Notes: a model not told the origin generated them from the sequence alone. Shown: positions 17,314 to 26,246, counted from the first letter of the stretch. The stretch is DNA of 33,595 nucleotides from Acidobacteriota bacterium (GCA_022562495.1 JADFPE010000015.1:1-33595), one strand, 5' to 3'. Numbers and translations are program-made.

Positions 17314-17533
17314 GCCATGCCCTCAGTAGTTCTTCGCGATTGTCCGTCACGAGCCGCGCGAGCCGATCGATCTCAGGTTGGGTGAAGCCGCCACGTTCCT
17401 CCAGTTGAACTGGTTCCAGCCAGAACTTCGCTCGATGCTCGTCCCGCTCAGCATGCACATGCGGCGGTTCACGCCGATCCCCCGAGAAGAAGAACAATCT
17501 GTATGGACCGGCCCGAAGGACGGTGGGCGTCAT
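17294..17533 (-). CDS. DUF4160 family protein
   Basis: 79 residues. Matches DUF4160 through RLFFFSGDRREPPHVHAERD, which includes the PPHVH core, then AKFWLEP and a C-terminal helix ending LLRAWHDFFGD. It is the first gene of a pair with DUF2442, which follows with a 20-base overlap. Such pairs are frequent in accessory regions and have been proposed as toxin-antitoxin-like, without a demonstrated activity that I know of. The pair lies between the two copies of the NHL gene segment, consistent with arrival by insertion. Confidence 0.87.
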   Translation of the reverse strand: MTPTVLRAGPYRLFFFSGDRREPPHVHAERDEHRAKFWLEPVQLEERGGFTQPEIDRLARLVTDNREELLRAWHDFFGD

Positions 17534-17720
17534 CTGGCAACCATTCTGCCAGCTTTCAACCCTTGGCTGCCAGCAGCCCGTGGTGAATCAGGACGACATT
17601 ATCGACCTCCACCCCTGGGCCCTCACCCAGACCCCCTCCCCCTTCGGCAACGTCACGACTACGCTCGGCTCCTGGCAGGCAAAAGAGGGCGGAGCCGAAG
17701 CGCTCTCGAACGCAACCAGT

Positions 17721-18917
17721 CTAGTTGGCGGGGACGAACTTCTGCACCCGGCGGCCGTCCAGCGTCTCCCCGACGAACAGGTTGCCCTGCGAGTCGAGCG
17801 CCAGGCTGTGCGGCGATTCGAACTGCCCGGCCCAGCGGCCGCGGCGGCCGAACGACGCGACCACCTCGAGCGAGTCGCGCAAGAGTGTGTGGACCGCGTG
17901 ACCGCCGCCATCGACCACGAACAGGAAGCGTTGCTCCGGATCGCGTGAGAACGCCAGGTCCCACGGGGTGCCCCCGACTCGCCCGGCGCCGAGTCGCGCT
18001 TCGATCAGCCGCTCGGAGACGAAGGTGCCATCCGTGTTGAACACCTGGATGCGCTGATTCCCACGGTCGCAGACATACACGAGCCCGTCGGTGGCACCCG
18101 CGACGCAGTGCGGTGTGCTGAACTGCTGTGGCAGCTCGGCGTCCCGGCTGAATCTCGGCATCGGCCCATCATCCGGCGCGTTTCCATATGCCCCCCAGAG
18201 CCGCTTGTGCTCGCCCGTGGTCGCGTCAAAGACGATGACACGACGATTCGTATACCCGTCGGTGATGTAGACCTCGTCGGCCTCCGAGTCGACAAAGATG
18301 TCGGTCGGCTGGCCGAGGAACTCGGTGCTGCTACTGCCCTCCGTTCCCCGCCCGAAGTCACCGATCTGCAGGAGAAACTCGCCGTCGGGCGTGAACTTCA
18401 GCACCAGAGCGTTGTCGGTCGTGGTCGGGGACGTCGGGTCGTAGGGCAGGCCGCCACCGAACCCGACCCAGACGTTGTCCTGGCGGTCGACGTGGATGCC
18501 GTGCGTCTGCGTGCCCCAGTCGTACCCGTCGCCCGGTCCGCCCCAGCTCTGCACCACATTGCCCGCTGGATCGAAGGCGATCACCGGGGGGGTCTCCCCG
18601 GCCCCAGCCTGGCTGCCCGGGCGATGGATGATCCAGACGTTGTCGTCGGAGTCGGTCGCCACGCCGACGACGTTGCCCAGCAGCCAGCCCTCGGGAAGCG
18701 GCTTCGGCCAGTACGGGTCGACCTGAAACCCGGCCTCCGTTGAGCCTGACGCCGCGCCGGGCATTCCGGTGTCTTCTGTCGTAACGGCCGGCGTTGCGGT
18801 CTCACCGCAGGCCGCCACGCCGATCGCCAACACGATCACGCGGGCATAGCCCGCGCATCCGACCGCGGTCCTACACCGGCTCCAACGACCCAACGCTGGC
18901 GTCACGTCATTGCGCAT
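17721..18917 (-). CDS. NHL-repeat six-bladed propeller lipoprotein
   Basis: 398 residues from ATG 18917. A longer frame starts at 19001 but lacks a signal. Residues 1-37 form a lipoprotein signal with lipobox IGVAAC and acylated Cys37. The mature part is an NHL/SMP-30-like propeller: GVATDSDDNVWIIH, GIHVDRQDNVWVG, DIFVDSEADEVYITDGY, CVAGATDGLVYVCDRGNQRIQVF and SLALDSQGNLFVGETL (in part). The family includes peptidyl-amidating-lyase-like proteins, but most bacterial members are of unknown function. It is likely anchored to a membrane facing the periplasm. A 176-bp piece of this gene is duplicated upstream at 16831. A GC-rich inverted repeat near 17668-17703 may end transcription. It is divergent from the cytochrome at 19141. 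Confidence 0.87.
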   Translation of the reverse strand: MRNDVTPALGRWSRCRTAVGCAGYARVIVLAIGVAACGETATPAVTTEDTGMPGAASGSTEAGFQVDPYWPKPLPEGWLLGNVVGVATDSDDNVWIIHRPGSQAGAGETPPVIAFDPAGNVVQSWGGPGDGYDWGTQTHGIHVDRQDNVWVGFGGGLPYDPTSPTTTDNALVLKFTPDGEFLLQIGDFGRGTEGSSSTEFLGQPTDIFVDSEADEVYITDGYTNRRVIVFDATTGEHKRLWGAYGNAPDDGPMPRFSRDAELPQQFSTPHCVAGATDGLVYVCDRGNQRIQVFNTDGTFVSERLIEARLGAGRVGGTPWDLAFSRDPEQRFLFVVDGGGHAVHTLLRDSLEVVASFGRRGRWAGQFESPHSLALDSQGNLFVGETLDGRRVQKFVPAN

Positions 18918-19140
18918 GCAGGCTCTGCCTTTCTCCGACCCTGTCGTGCGGTCGGACCGATGATACACTCCGCGCGCGCGACGCACCGAAACCGGTGACA
19001 CGTCGCAGGCGGCACCACGCTGTCGTTAGATATCGGCGACGGCCTGATGCTACCGTGTACGATACCGATTGACAACATGCATGCATCCCCGACAAACTGT
19101 CTTGCTTTCTTGCACTGATCCAGGCACGGAGACAGACGCG

Positions 19141-19989
19141 ATGCGCGCGCTGAATATCCTCGAGACTGTGTGCACGACCCGTCGATCTGGTGCGACGCGG
19201 CACCCTCACCACGGACTGCTCGCCATTGGCCTGGGCCTGCTGCTGCTAGCCGGTGGTGGAGGCGACGCCGCCGCGCAGGACCATGCCGGCCAGTACGAGC
19301 AGGCCGACATCGAATTCGGCGTCCGACTCTACAATGCCAACTGCACGCGGTGTCACGCCGAATCGGGCGACGAGGTCGCCGGCGTCGACCTCCGGAGCGG
19401 GCAGTACAGCCGCGCGGGGTCGGACGGCGAGCTGATGCGGCTGCTCCGGACCGGCGTCCCAGGCACGGCGATGCCCCCGAACGACTTCACCCGGTCCGAG
19501 CTGACCGGCCTCGTCGCGTACCTGCGCACGATGCGGGATTTCGACGTCGGCTCGGTGCGGCTGGGTGACGTCACGCGTGGTCGTGGCCTGTTCAGGGGGG
19601 CTGGCGCCTGCGCGACCTGTCATCGCGTGCACGGCAATGGTCCGCGCACCGCGCCGGACCTGAGCGACATCGGTGCGATCCGCACCGCCGCGACGCTCCA
19701 GCGCACGCTGCTCGATCCGACCGGCACGATGCTGCCCGTCAACCGGCCCGTGCGCGCGGTGACGAGCGATGGCACCGTCATCAACGGGCGACGTCTGAAC
19801 GAGGACACGTACACGGTGCAACTGATCGACGAACAGGAACGGCTGCGGTCGCTCGTCAAGGCGGAGCTGCGCGAATACACCGTGCTGACGACCTCGCCGA
19901 TGCCACCCGCTACAGACGTACTCGACGAGCAGGAACTGGCCGACGTGCTCGCGTATCTGCTCTCGCTGAAGGGGCTCGAGCACCCATGA
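19141..19989 (+). CDS. Di-heme c-type cytochrome, partner of PQQ dehydrogenase
   Basis: 282 residues from ATG 19141, with GGAGA ten bases upstream. TTG 19069 is less likely. A signal segment (LLAIGLGLLLLAGG) ends near AAAQD. Two cytochrome c domains follow. The first has CTRCH, with MPPNDF as probable axial Met. The second has CATCHRVHGNGPRTAPDLS, and the tail has MPPATD and ADVLAYLLSLKG. It should be a periplasmic electron carrier. Its stop overlaps the start of the PQQ alcohol dehydrogenase (ATGA at 19986-19989), so it is almost certainly that enzyme's electron acceptor. Oddly, residues of about 17-28, before the hydrophobic core, are encoded by copy B of the dispersed repeat. Confidence 0.9.
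   Translation: MRALNILETVCTTRRSGATRHPHHGLLAIGLGLLLLAGGGGDAAAQDHAGQYEQADIEFGVRLYNANCTRCHAESGDEVAGVDLRSGQYSRAGSDGELMRLLRTGVPGTAMPPNDFTRSELTGLVAYLRTMRDFDVGSVRLGDVTRGRGLFRGAGACATCHRVHGNGPRTAPDLSDIGAIRTAATLQRTLLDPTGTMLPVNRPVRAVTSDGTVINGRRLNEDTYTVQLIDEQERLRSLVKAELREYTVLTTSPMPPATDVLDEQELADVLAYLLSLKGLEHP
19189..19222 (+). repeat. Dispersed repeat, copy B (inside a coding region)
   Basis: GGTGCGACGCGGCACC then CTCACCACGGACTGCTCG aligns with the core of copies A and C with only a few substitutions. Unlike the other copies it lies inside an open frame, where it encodes GATRHPHHGLL of the cytochrome leader. Same orientation as the other four. Confidence 0.65.
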
Positions 19990-21629
19990 CACGACATGCC
20001 CTGATCGCCGTGCTGCTCGTCGCCCTGCTCCCGACCGGCGCCGCCGCACAGGTCTCATTCGAACGATTATTGCGGGCCGATGAGGAGCCCCAGAACTGGC
20101 TGACCTACTCCGGGACCTACTCCAGCAACCGTCACAGCCGGCTCGACCAGATCACGCCGGCCAACGTCGACGACCTCGAGTTGCGGTGGGTCTTCCAGGC
20201 GCAGTCGCTCGAACCGTTCCAGGCGACCCCGCTCGTGGTCGACGGCATCATGTATCTCACGCAGGCGCCAAACGACGTCGTCGCGCTCGACGCCAAGCTC
20301 GGGCGGGTCTTCTGGACCTACGAGTACACGCCGTCGCGCGCGTCGCGACCGTGCTGCGGCTCCGTCAACCGCGGACTCGCCATTCTCGACAACACGCTCT
20401 TCCTGGCGACGATCGACGCCAACCTGATTGCCCTCGATGCCACGACCGGCGGTCCCCTGTGGATCACCGACGTCGGCGACCCGGCTGCCGGCTACGCCAT
20501 GACGCTGGCGCCGCTCGTGATCAAAGACAAGGTGGTGGTCGGGGTCGCCGGCGGGGAGTACGGGATCCGTGGCTTCATCGCGGCCTACGACGCCGCGACC
20601 GGTGAGGAAGCGTGGCGCTTCTACACCATCCCTGGACCGGGGGAACCGGGACACGAGACCTGGGAGGGCGACGACTGGGAGCATGGCGGCGCGCCGGCGT
20701 GGCTGACCGGGTCCTATGACCCCGACCTCAACCTGACCTACTGGGGCATCGGCAATCCCGGACCCGACTGGAACCCGTCCCAGCGTCCCGGCGACAACCT
20801 CTATTCCGATTCGGTGGTCGCGCTCGACGCCGACACCGGCGAGCTCCAGTGGTATTTCCAGTTCACACCGAACGATCCCTATGATTTCGACTCGGTACAA
20901 ATTCCGGTGCTGATCGACGCCCCAGACGGCCGCGGCGGCACCCTGAAGCTGATGCTCTGGGGCAACCGCAATGGTTTCTTCTACGTCCTGGACCGTGAAA
21001 ACGGGCGATTCCTCTCGGGGAGGCCGTTTGTCGACGTGAACTGGGCCAGCGGACTCGACGACAGCGGCCGACCGGTGTTGACCCCGCAGCCGCCCGGCGC
21101 GACCACCTTCCCCGGCGTGCAGGGCGGCACCAACTGGTATTCACCGTCCTATAGCCCCAACACGGGGCTCTTCTACGTCTCTGCCTGGGAAAGCTACGGC
21201 GCGGTATTCCAGCCGCAGGAGCAGGAGTATCGGGAGGGCCGTATCTTCCTGGGCGGCCGCCCGGCCAGCCCGATCCCGGGTGGGGCGAACGTGCCCGGTC
21301 TGCAACGGGGTCCGGTCAACAACTGGACCGAGGCGGCAGGCAGCGGCGCCGTGGTGGCGATCGACCCGCGTACCGGCGAAGCCAAGTGGAAGTTCGAGAT
21401 GACCGACGTGACCAGTAGCGGCATCCTCACCACCGCCTCCGACCTGCTGTTCACCGGTGGCCGGGAAGGCTACTTCCACGCGCTGAACGCCGCGACGGGT
21501 GACCTGCTGTGGAAGACCACGCTGGGCGGGATGATCGCCAACGGCCCGATCACCTATCAGGTGGACGACACGCAGTTTGTCGCCGTCGCCTCCGGGCACT
21601 CCCTGTTCGTCTTCGCGCTCCGGCACTGA
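19986..21629 (+). CDS. PQQ-dependent alcohol dehydrogenase with Asp-Phe-Asp metal site
   Basis: 547 residues, with signal peptide 1-22 (LLVALLPTGAAAQ). An eight-bladed quinoprotein propeller of the methanol/ethanol dehydrogenase type. Visible active-site features are the vicinal disulfide Cys123-Cys124, metal ligands Glu191 (GGEYGIRG) and Asn257 (GNPGPDWN), the catalytic Asp300, and Asp302 in NDPYDFDSV. In this family an Asp two residues after the catalytic Asp marks lanthanide-using enzymes, whereas calcium enzymes usually have Ala, Ser or Thr there. It would oxidise an alcohol in the periplasm and pass electrons to the overlapping di-heme cytochrome. I cannot name the substrate. The terminal VDDTQFVAVASGHSLFVFAL is typical of the family. 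Confidence 0.92.
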   Translation: MTRHALIAVLLVALLPTGAAAQVSFERLLRADEEPQNWLTYSGTYSSNRHSRLDQITPANVDDLELRWVFQAQSLEPFQATPLVVDGIMYLTQAPNDVVALDAKLGRVFWTYEYTPSRASRPCCGSVNRGLAILDNTLFLATIDANLIALDATTGGPLWITDVGDPAAGYAMTLAPLVIKDKVVVGVAGGEYGIRGFIAAYDAATGEEAWRFYTIPGPGEPGHETWEGDDWEHGGAPAWLTGSYDPDLNLTYWGIGNPGPDWNPSQRPGDNLYSDSVVALDADTGELQWYFQFTPNDPYDFDSVQIPVLIDAPDGRGGTLKLMLWGNRNGFFYVLDRENGRFLSGRPFVDVNWASGLDDSGRPVLTPQPPGATTFPGVQGGTNWYSPSYSPNTGLFYVSAWESYGAVFQPQEQEYREGRIFLGGRPASPIPGGANVPGLQRGPVNNWTEAAGSGAVVAIDPRTGEAKWKFEMTDVTSSGILTTASDLLFTGGREGYFHALNAATGDLLWKTTLGGMIANGPITYQVDDTQFVAVASGHSLFVFALRH

Positions 21630-21825
21630 CGGCGGCTGGCGCCGGCAGCGCGATGTAGAGCCAGCGGTTCCCCACAACATCGAGGCGTGCAACGGCTCTG
21701 ACGCACGTCGGCCAGACACGCAGGAGCTCGACGTATCGCTGCGCACCGCCAACAACTGCGGCGACGCTCTTCTTGCGATGTTGACGGACGGCGATGGGAT
21801 CCGTCCCGACTGCGTCGTCTGTCTC

Positions 21826-21862
21826 GGTGCGACGCGGGACTTTCACCACGGACTGCTAGGGG
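21826..21862 (+). repeat. Dispersed repeat, copy C
   Basis: GGTGCGACGCGGGACT then TTCACCACGGACTGCTAGGGG; differs from copy A at one of 37 positions. It lies between the convergent ends of the PQQ alcohol dehydrogenase (stop 21629) and the phosphatase (stop 21885). The rest of 21630-21884 holds no gene. Confidence 0.8.
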
Positions 21863-21884
21863 AAGAGACCCGTTTGGCGAGTCC

Positions 21885-22673
21885 CTACCTCGAGAGCACT
21901 CCTCTGAGCTCATCCCAGATCGCGGGTGGCGCAGCGACCAGTCGGGGCGGCCCTGGTGGGGTGGAGAGATACTCGAGGCGGATTCCTGATTCCTGCATGA
22001 TGATCCGGCCGGCGGCGAGATCTTGAGGTTTGACGTATCCGGTGAGGTCGATGTACGCGTCGAGCGCTCCGGTCGCGAGCCAGCAGGCGGCGAGAGAGCC
22101 GACGCCCAGCGCGCGGACCCGGTACACGCGTCTGCTCAGCTCAACGAACGTCCGCTCGAACCAGGCGCGTTCGTCGGGCGCCAGCCGGTGCGTGGCCGGC
22201 GTGTCGACGTTCACGATGACCCTCGACAGCTCGTCCACCTGGGACCCGTGAAGCGGCTGCCCGTCGAGCAAGGCGCCCCCACCCGCGAACGCCGAAAAAC
22301 ACTGCCCGGAGGGCGGCAAGTGAACCACGCCCAGCACCGGCTCGCCGTCGTGCAATAGAGCGACGGAGATCGAGAAGAGACTCGAACGCGCGGCGTACCA
22401 CTTCGTGCCATCGATCGGATCGATTAGCCACTGATACGGCGACTCGGCGTTTTCCTCGTCGGTCTCTTCTCCCTGCAACCCATGGGTGGGAAAGCGGGAA
22501 CGGAGCGTATTCTTGATGCTCGTTTCGATGTCGAGATCGACCTGTGACGCGAAATCGCGAGCATCCTTGAAGGACACCGTCCCGACCGAGGACCATCGGT
22601 CCAGGGAGGTCCGTGCCTCCTGGTCGAGCAGCTCTCGTAAGAAGTCGGTCGTCTTCTCGAGGTCGACCGTCAT
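21885..22673 (-). CDS. Inositol-monophosphatase-family phosphatase
   Basis: 262 residues. Start ATG 22673, with AGAGG eight bases upstream. Metal-dependent phosphatase motifs are in order: VSFKDARDFASQVD, GEE at 68-70, and DPIDGT at 85-90 with metal ligands Asp85 and Asp88. The C-terminal signature reads KPQDLAAG where most members have KPWDxAAG, keeping the metal-binding Asp but replacing Trp. The family hydrolyses inositol phosphates, 3'-phosphoadenosine phosphates or sugar bisphosphates. The exact substrate cannot be read from sequence. The gene is cytoplasmic and close to a phosphohexomutase, which favours a sugar-phosphate role. Confidence 0.9.
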   Translation of the reverse strand: MTVDLEKTTDFLRELLDQEARTSLDRWSSVGTVSFKDARDFASQVDLDIETSIKNTLRSRFPTHGLQGEETDEENAESPYQWLIDPIDGTKWYAARSSLFSISVALLHDGEPVLGVVHLPPSGQCFSAFAGGGALLDGQPLHGSQVDELSRVIVNVDTPATHRLAPDERAWFERTFVELSRRVYRVRALGVGSLAACWLATGALDAYIDLTGYVKPQDLAAGRIIMQESGIRLEYLSTPPGPPRLVAAPPAIWDELRGVLSR

Positions 22674-22748
22674 CGCGATGCCTCTGTCGTTGGCCAGTGA
22701 CCTCTGCGCCGCGCCTCCGCACCGGGTGTGAGCGTCCCTCGACTCGGG

Positions 22749-22931
22749 TCAGTGTGCTGTCTTGGATCCGCGGATGTGACATAGGCGACGTGGCCGGTCG
22801 CACCCATCACCCGCGGCATGGAAGCGCTCCATGATCGCCACCTCGTACCCCATGTCTTGCAGGGCATCACAGACCTCGTGTCGCGCATGGGTCAGGTCGG
22901 TCGAGGTCGCCCCGAGGTAGATTCGGGCCAT
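22749..22931 (-). pseudogene. N-terminal fragment of a DUF4062 protein
   Basis: Reads ARIYLGATSTDLTHARHEV then DALQDMGYEVAIMERFHA, the typical first strand-helix-strand of DUF4062, found at the N-terminus of STAND-like and TIR-like multidomain proteins. After about 40 residues the similarity ends and a stop follows at residue 61. GGAAG lies just upstream of ATG 22931. The rest of the protein, normally several hundred residues, is absent. It is divergent from the GAF-phosphohexomutase gene. Confidence 0.6.
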
Positions 22932-23056
22932 GCACTTCCGGAGGGACAGTCCGCGGCACCAGCTTCGGTGCGCGCCACCGGTCTTGTCAAGCCAAGAGCG
23001 CCACCGGGACTCAGTCCGTCCGATGTGGCGATCGCTCCATCCTCAGGTGACCGTCG

Positions 23057-23085
23057 TTGCATTGGCCGATCGACACATATAGAAG
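23057..23085 (+). promoter_or_regulatory. Candidate promoter upstream of the GAF-phosphohexomutase gene
   Basis: TTGCAT (23057-23062), a 17-base spacer and TAGAAG (23080-23085) lie in the only AT-rich patch of the 22932-23171 interval. TATAGA two bases earlier is an alternative -10. The remainder of the interval shows no gene. Confidence 0.3.
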
Positions 23086-23171
23086 ATGATAAGAATAGTG
23101 GCATTCCTCGTGGACAGGACCACATAGAGACAGAGGAGTGCGTCCAACGGCAGCACGATGGCTGCGGTCGG

Positions 23172-26100
23172 ATGTCCTGGGCACATGACATGGTCGACAT
23201 CGGTGACCCGCGCCGGGAACAGCGGCAGCGACGTCAGCAGCAGCAGCCAGAGGAGCGGCAAGCGCGGACCGTCTCGCGATTCAAGACACTCTTCGCTCGC
23301 ACGGTCAACCTCGGGCCACTCGAGAACGCCACACAGATCGTTCGTCGGACGGCCGAAGCTCACAAAGCAGACATCTCGACGCTCTTCGTCGTCCAGCAGG
23401 ACCGGCTGACACTCGCCGGGGCCTACGCCCGCGACGCTCGCCAACCTCTCGTGCTCCCGCGTCAGCAGTCCTATCCGCTGCCGTGGGATGATGCCAGCAC
23501 TCCCCCAGAGGGCATCGGGCTGACGCCGCTCGTCGCGATGACGGGCAGACCGCTCTTCATTGAGTCGTTCGAAGACCTGCGGACACAGCCTGACTCAACA
23601 GGGTCGTGGGACCAGAGCCTCTATCCCGACGGCGTCGATCACCCCACGACCGGGTTCGGCTGTTCATACGCGGTCCCGTTGCGCGCCAGTGCCACGGGGT
23701 CACCAAGAGACACGGTCTTCGGGGTGTTCACGATTGCACGGCGGCGAAACCGAGTCCCATTCACCTCACTCGAGCGCGAGGCCTTCGACATCGTCGCCTC
23801 GCACCTGAGCGACGTCCTGCTCCTCTTGCTCGATCCGAAGGAGGGGCACGCTGGCAGCCAGGACCGCGGTCGGCATGCGACGCGCCTCGACGCCTCTCCG
23901 GACAACCTGTTCTATCCGATTCTGGAGATACAGGTTTCGCCACTGGCCCCGTCGAGCGGCACGAAAGGGAGTAGCGCGGCGGGCGTGCCCCGTGCCTATC
24001 GAGATCTGATCCACGAGGTCGGTGCCGGATTCAAGCGCCTCCGCGTGGCACAGCATCACAAGGTGACCGCACTGAAGAACCTGGGGGTGTGGCTCGAGGC
24101 CAACATGGAGACACGCCCGCACATCGAGTGGATGGTCGAGCAAGGGAAGTGGAGTCTGCTGCTCGACAGCTTCTATCGGTGGATTCCGTTCGGCACAGGC
24201 GGGCGGCGCGGACCGGTGGGACTCGGGACCAATCGTTTCAACAAATATACCCTTGCCGGGTCGGTGCAGGGACACATCGATTTCCTCCGGGAGGCAGATC
24301 CCAGAGAACACCTCTCGGTCGTCGTCGTCTACGACGTCCGTGAGTTCCACGACCTGCGCGGGACATATCGGCGGGACGACCCGCTGATCGGCGTCAGCTC
24401 CCGTGATTTCGCACGCGTGGCCGCCGAGGTCTACACCGGGAACGGCGTCCAGGTCTACATGCCGCGGGACGGTGTCCCACACGTCTCGACACCCGAGCTC
24501 TCCTACGCGATTCGGACCGTCGAGGCGTCAGGTGGGCTGAACGTCTCCGCGTCACACAACTTTCCGGATGACAACGGCGGGAAGTTCTACAACCGACATG
24601 GCGGGCAGGCAGTACCGCCCAACGACCAGGAGATGGCCGATCGTGTGGCAACCGCCGCATTCGTGCGGCGGCTGCCATTCGACCGTGCGCTCGATCTCAA
24701 CCGCGTCTCATATCTCGATCCGCAGATTCACGAAGCCTACCTTTCCGAAAGCCTCCGCCAGTCCCTTCGCCCCGAGGCGCGCCGGGCGTCCATCGTGTTG
24801 ACGCCGCTGCATGGCTCGGGCGACTCGACTGCTGGCGAGGTGATGAGAAGGGCGGGCTTCGACGTATCGCTCGTCCTCGAGCAGTCGACCCCTGATGGGC
24901 GCTTCCCGGCGGTGCCATTTCGGGCTCCGAATCCGGAAGTGCCGGAGTCGATGGCGCTTGGCATTGAGCACGCGTGCACGCTCGGGGCCGATCTCGTGAT
25001 GTCGTGCGATCCGGATGCCGACCGGATCGGGGTCTGCGCCAGAACCGCCGAGAACGACTACCAGTTCCTGAATGGCAACGAGATCGCCGTCCTCGTAACC
25101 CACTACAAGCTCGACCAACTACGCCGCCAACGACGCCTGCCCGCCACTCCGTTGATCATCAAGACGGAAGTCACGACCGAGCTCTTGCGCCCGATCGTCG
25201 AGGAATTCGGGGGGACGCTGCTTGGCAACCTCCTCGTCGGTTTCAAATACCACGCGGAGATCCTGGAGCAGTTGGAGCACCCGCTCCCCCCGGAGAGCGC
25301 GCGTCGTCAGATGCTCGACGGCCTCGATCGCGAAGCCAACCTCCAGGACTTCGTCATCGCCGTCGAGGAGAGTCACGGCGTGTTGGTGACGAGCGCGATT
25401 CGCGACAAGGACGCCGCGGGCGCGGCCATGCTGCTGGCCGAGCTGGCAGCCGTTCAGCGCGCACGCTCCCGGACCGTCGTCGACTACCTGGAGGAGATCT
25501 ACCTGCGGTACGGCTACTACTCGAACCAGCTCTGCTCCATGATCATGAAGGGGGCGGAAGGCCTCGAGGCCATCGAGAAGATCCAGCACGTGATGCGGCG
25601 GAGCCCACCGGAGCGAATTGCGGACTGGCGGGTCACCACGACCACCGACCACCACGACACGACAGGACGATTCGGCAGAATCTTGTCCGACACCGACAGG
25701 GCCTCGCGTGACGTGCTGGTCTACAATCTCGAGAACGGCGCCCGCGTCATTTTGCGACCCTCCGGCACGGAGCCGAAAAACAAGGTGTACGTCGAGGTGC
25801 CATCGAGCGATGTTCTCGGGGCTGGGGCGGATCACGAGGCGTTCCTGCGTCAGAAGGCGGAAACCGACGCGGTCGCTCAACAGATTGCCGACGCGTTCAC
25901 GCTCCAGATGCTCGACATTCTCGGGATCCTCCTCCCGCGCTATGCGCTCCGGATCTCCGGGTTGGTCCCACTGGACCAGCGGACGGACTTCGCGTTCCAG
26001 TTCATCCCCGCACTCGAAAAACGCGCCACGGCGATGATGGCGAACCCGGCCTTGGTGGACGAGACGTCCGCCTGGATCGATGAGCGCCTGGCGTCCTACG

Positions 26101-26246
26101 GACCGGATGCGCGCGGCTTGGTCGGCAAGGCGTTTCAGCAGTACCTCGACGACGAGCGCCGGATGTTGACGACGCTGTCGCCGGCAGACGCCGCGGCCGA
26201 ACGCAGACGCCTCGACGTGATGGAACAGGCCTTCGCCTCCCGCTAA
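23172..26246 (+). CDS. GAF domain fused to phosphoglucomutase/phosphomannomutase
   Basis: 1024 residues from ATG 23172. The frame is open back to 22818, but that part lies antisense to the DUF4062 fragment and looks non-coding, so the N-terminus is uncertain. Residues of about 40-220 are GAF-like (ENATQIVRRTAEAHKADISTLFVVQQDRLTL in part, and a closing LEREAFDIVASHLSDVL). From about residue 340 comes a complete alpha-D-phosphohexomutase: catalytic Ser461 in SASHNFPDDNGGK, metal loop DPDADR at 613-618, sugar loop EESHG at 732-736, and phosphate loop RPSGTEPK at 862-869. It should interconvert hexose 1- and 6-phosphates. The GAF part may sense a small ligand. A further C-terminal extension of about 150 residues is unassigned. 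YvcK follows 49 bases later. Confidence 0.88.
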   Translation: MSWAHDMVDIGDPRREQRQRRQQQQPEERQARTVSRFKTLFARTVNLGPLENATQIVRRTAEAHKADISTLFVVQQDRLTLAGAYARDARQPLVLPRQQSYPLPWDDASTPPEGIGLTPLVAMTGRPLFIESFEDLRTQPDSTGSWDQSLYPDGVDHPTTGFGCSYAVPLRASATGSPRDTVFGVFTIARRRNRVPFTSLEREAFDIVASHLSDVLLLLLDPKEGHAGSQDRGRHATRLDASPDNLFYPILEIQVSPLAPSSGTKGSSAAGVPRAYRDLIHEVGAGFKRLRVAQHHKVTALKNLGVWLEANMETRPHIEWMVEQGKWSLLLDSFYRWIPFGTGGRRGPVGLGTNRFNKYTLAGSVQGHIDFLREADPREHLSVVVVYDVREFHDLRGTYRRDDPLIGVSSRDFARVAAEVYTGNGVQVYMPRDGVPHVSTPELSYAIRTVEASGGLNVSASHNFPDDNGGKFYNRHGGQAVPPNDQEMADRVATAAFVRRLPFDRALDLNRVSYLDPQIHEAYLSESLRQSLRPEARRASIVLTPLHGSGDSTAGEVMRRAGFDVSLVLEQSTPDGRFPAVPFRAPNPEVPESMALGIEHACTLGADLVMSCDPDADRIGVCARTAENDYQFLNGNEIAVLVTHYKLDQLRRQRRLPATPLIIKTEVTTELLRPIVEEFGGTLLGNLLVGFKYHAEILEQLEHPLPPESARRQMLDGLDREANLQDFVIAVEESHGVLVTSAIRDKDAAGAAMLLAELAAVQRARSRTVVDYLEEIYLRYGYYSNQLCSMIMKGAEGLEAIEKIQHVMRRSPPERIADWRVTTTTDHHDTTGRFGRILSDTDRASRDVLVYNLENGARVILRPSGTEPKNKVYVEVPSSDVLGAGADHEAFLRQKAETDAVAQQIADAFTLQMLDILGILLPRYALRISGLVPLDQRTDFAFQFIPALEKRATAMMANPALVDETSAWIDERLASYGPDARGLVGKAFQQYLDDERRMLTTLSPADAAAERRRLDVMEQAFASR

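Noticed and set aside
17568-17592. Possible sixth, reversed copy of the dispersed repeat (CAGCAGCCCGTGGTGAA)
   Set aside because: Only about 17-20 bases resemble the reverse complement of the core; too short and degenerate to list as a copy.
19069-19097. TTGACA followed by a weak -10 in front of the cytochrome gene
   Set aside because: The -35 is perfect, but no acceptable -10 is found at 16-18 bases.
22818-23171. N-terminal extension of the phosphohexomutase frame
   Set aside because: Antisense to the DUF4062 fragment and without protein-like pattern; translation most likely starts near 23172.
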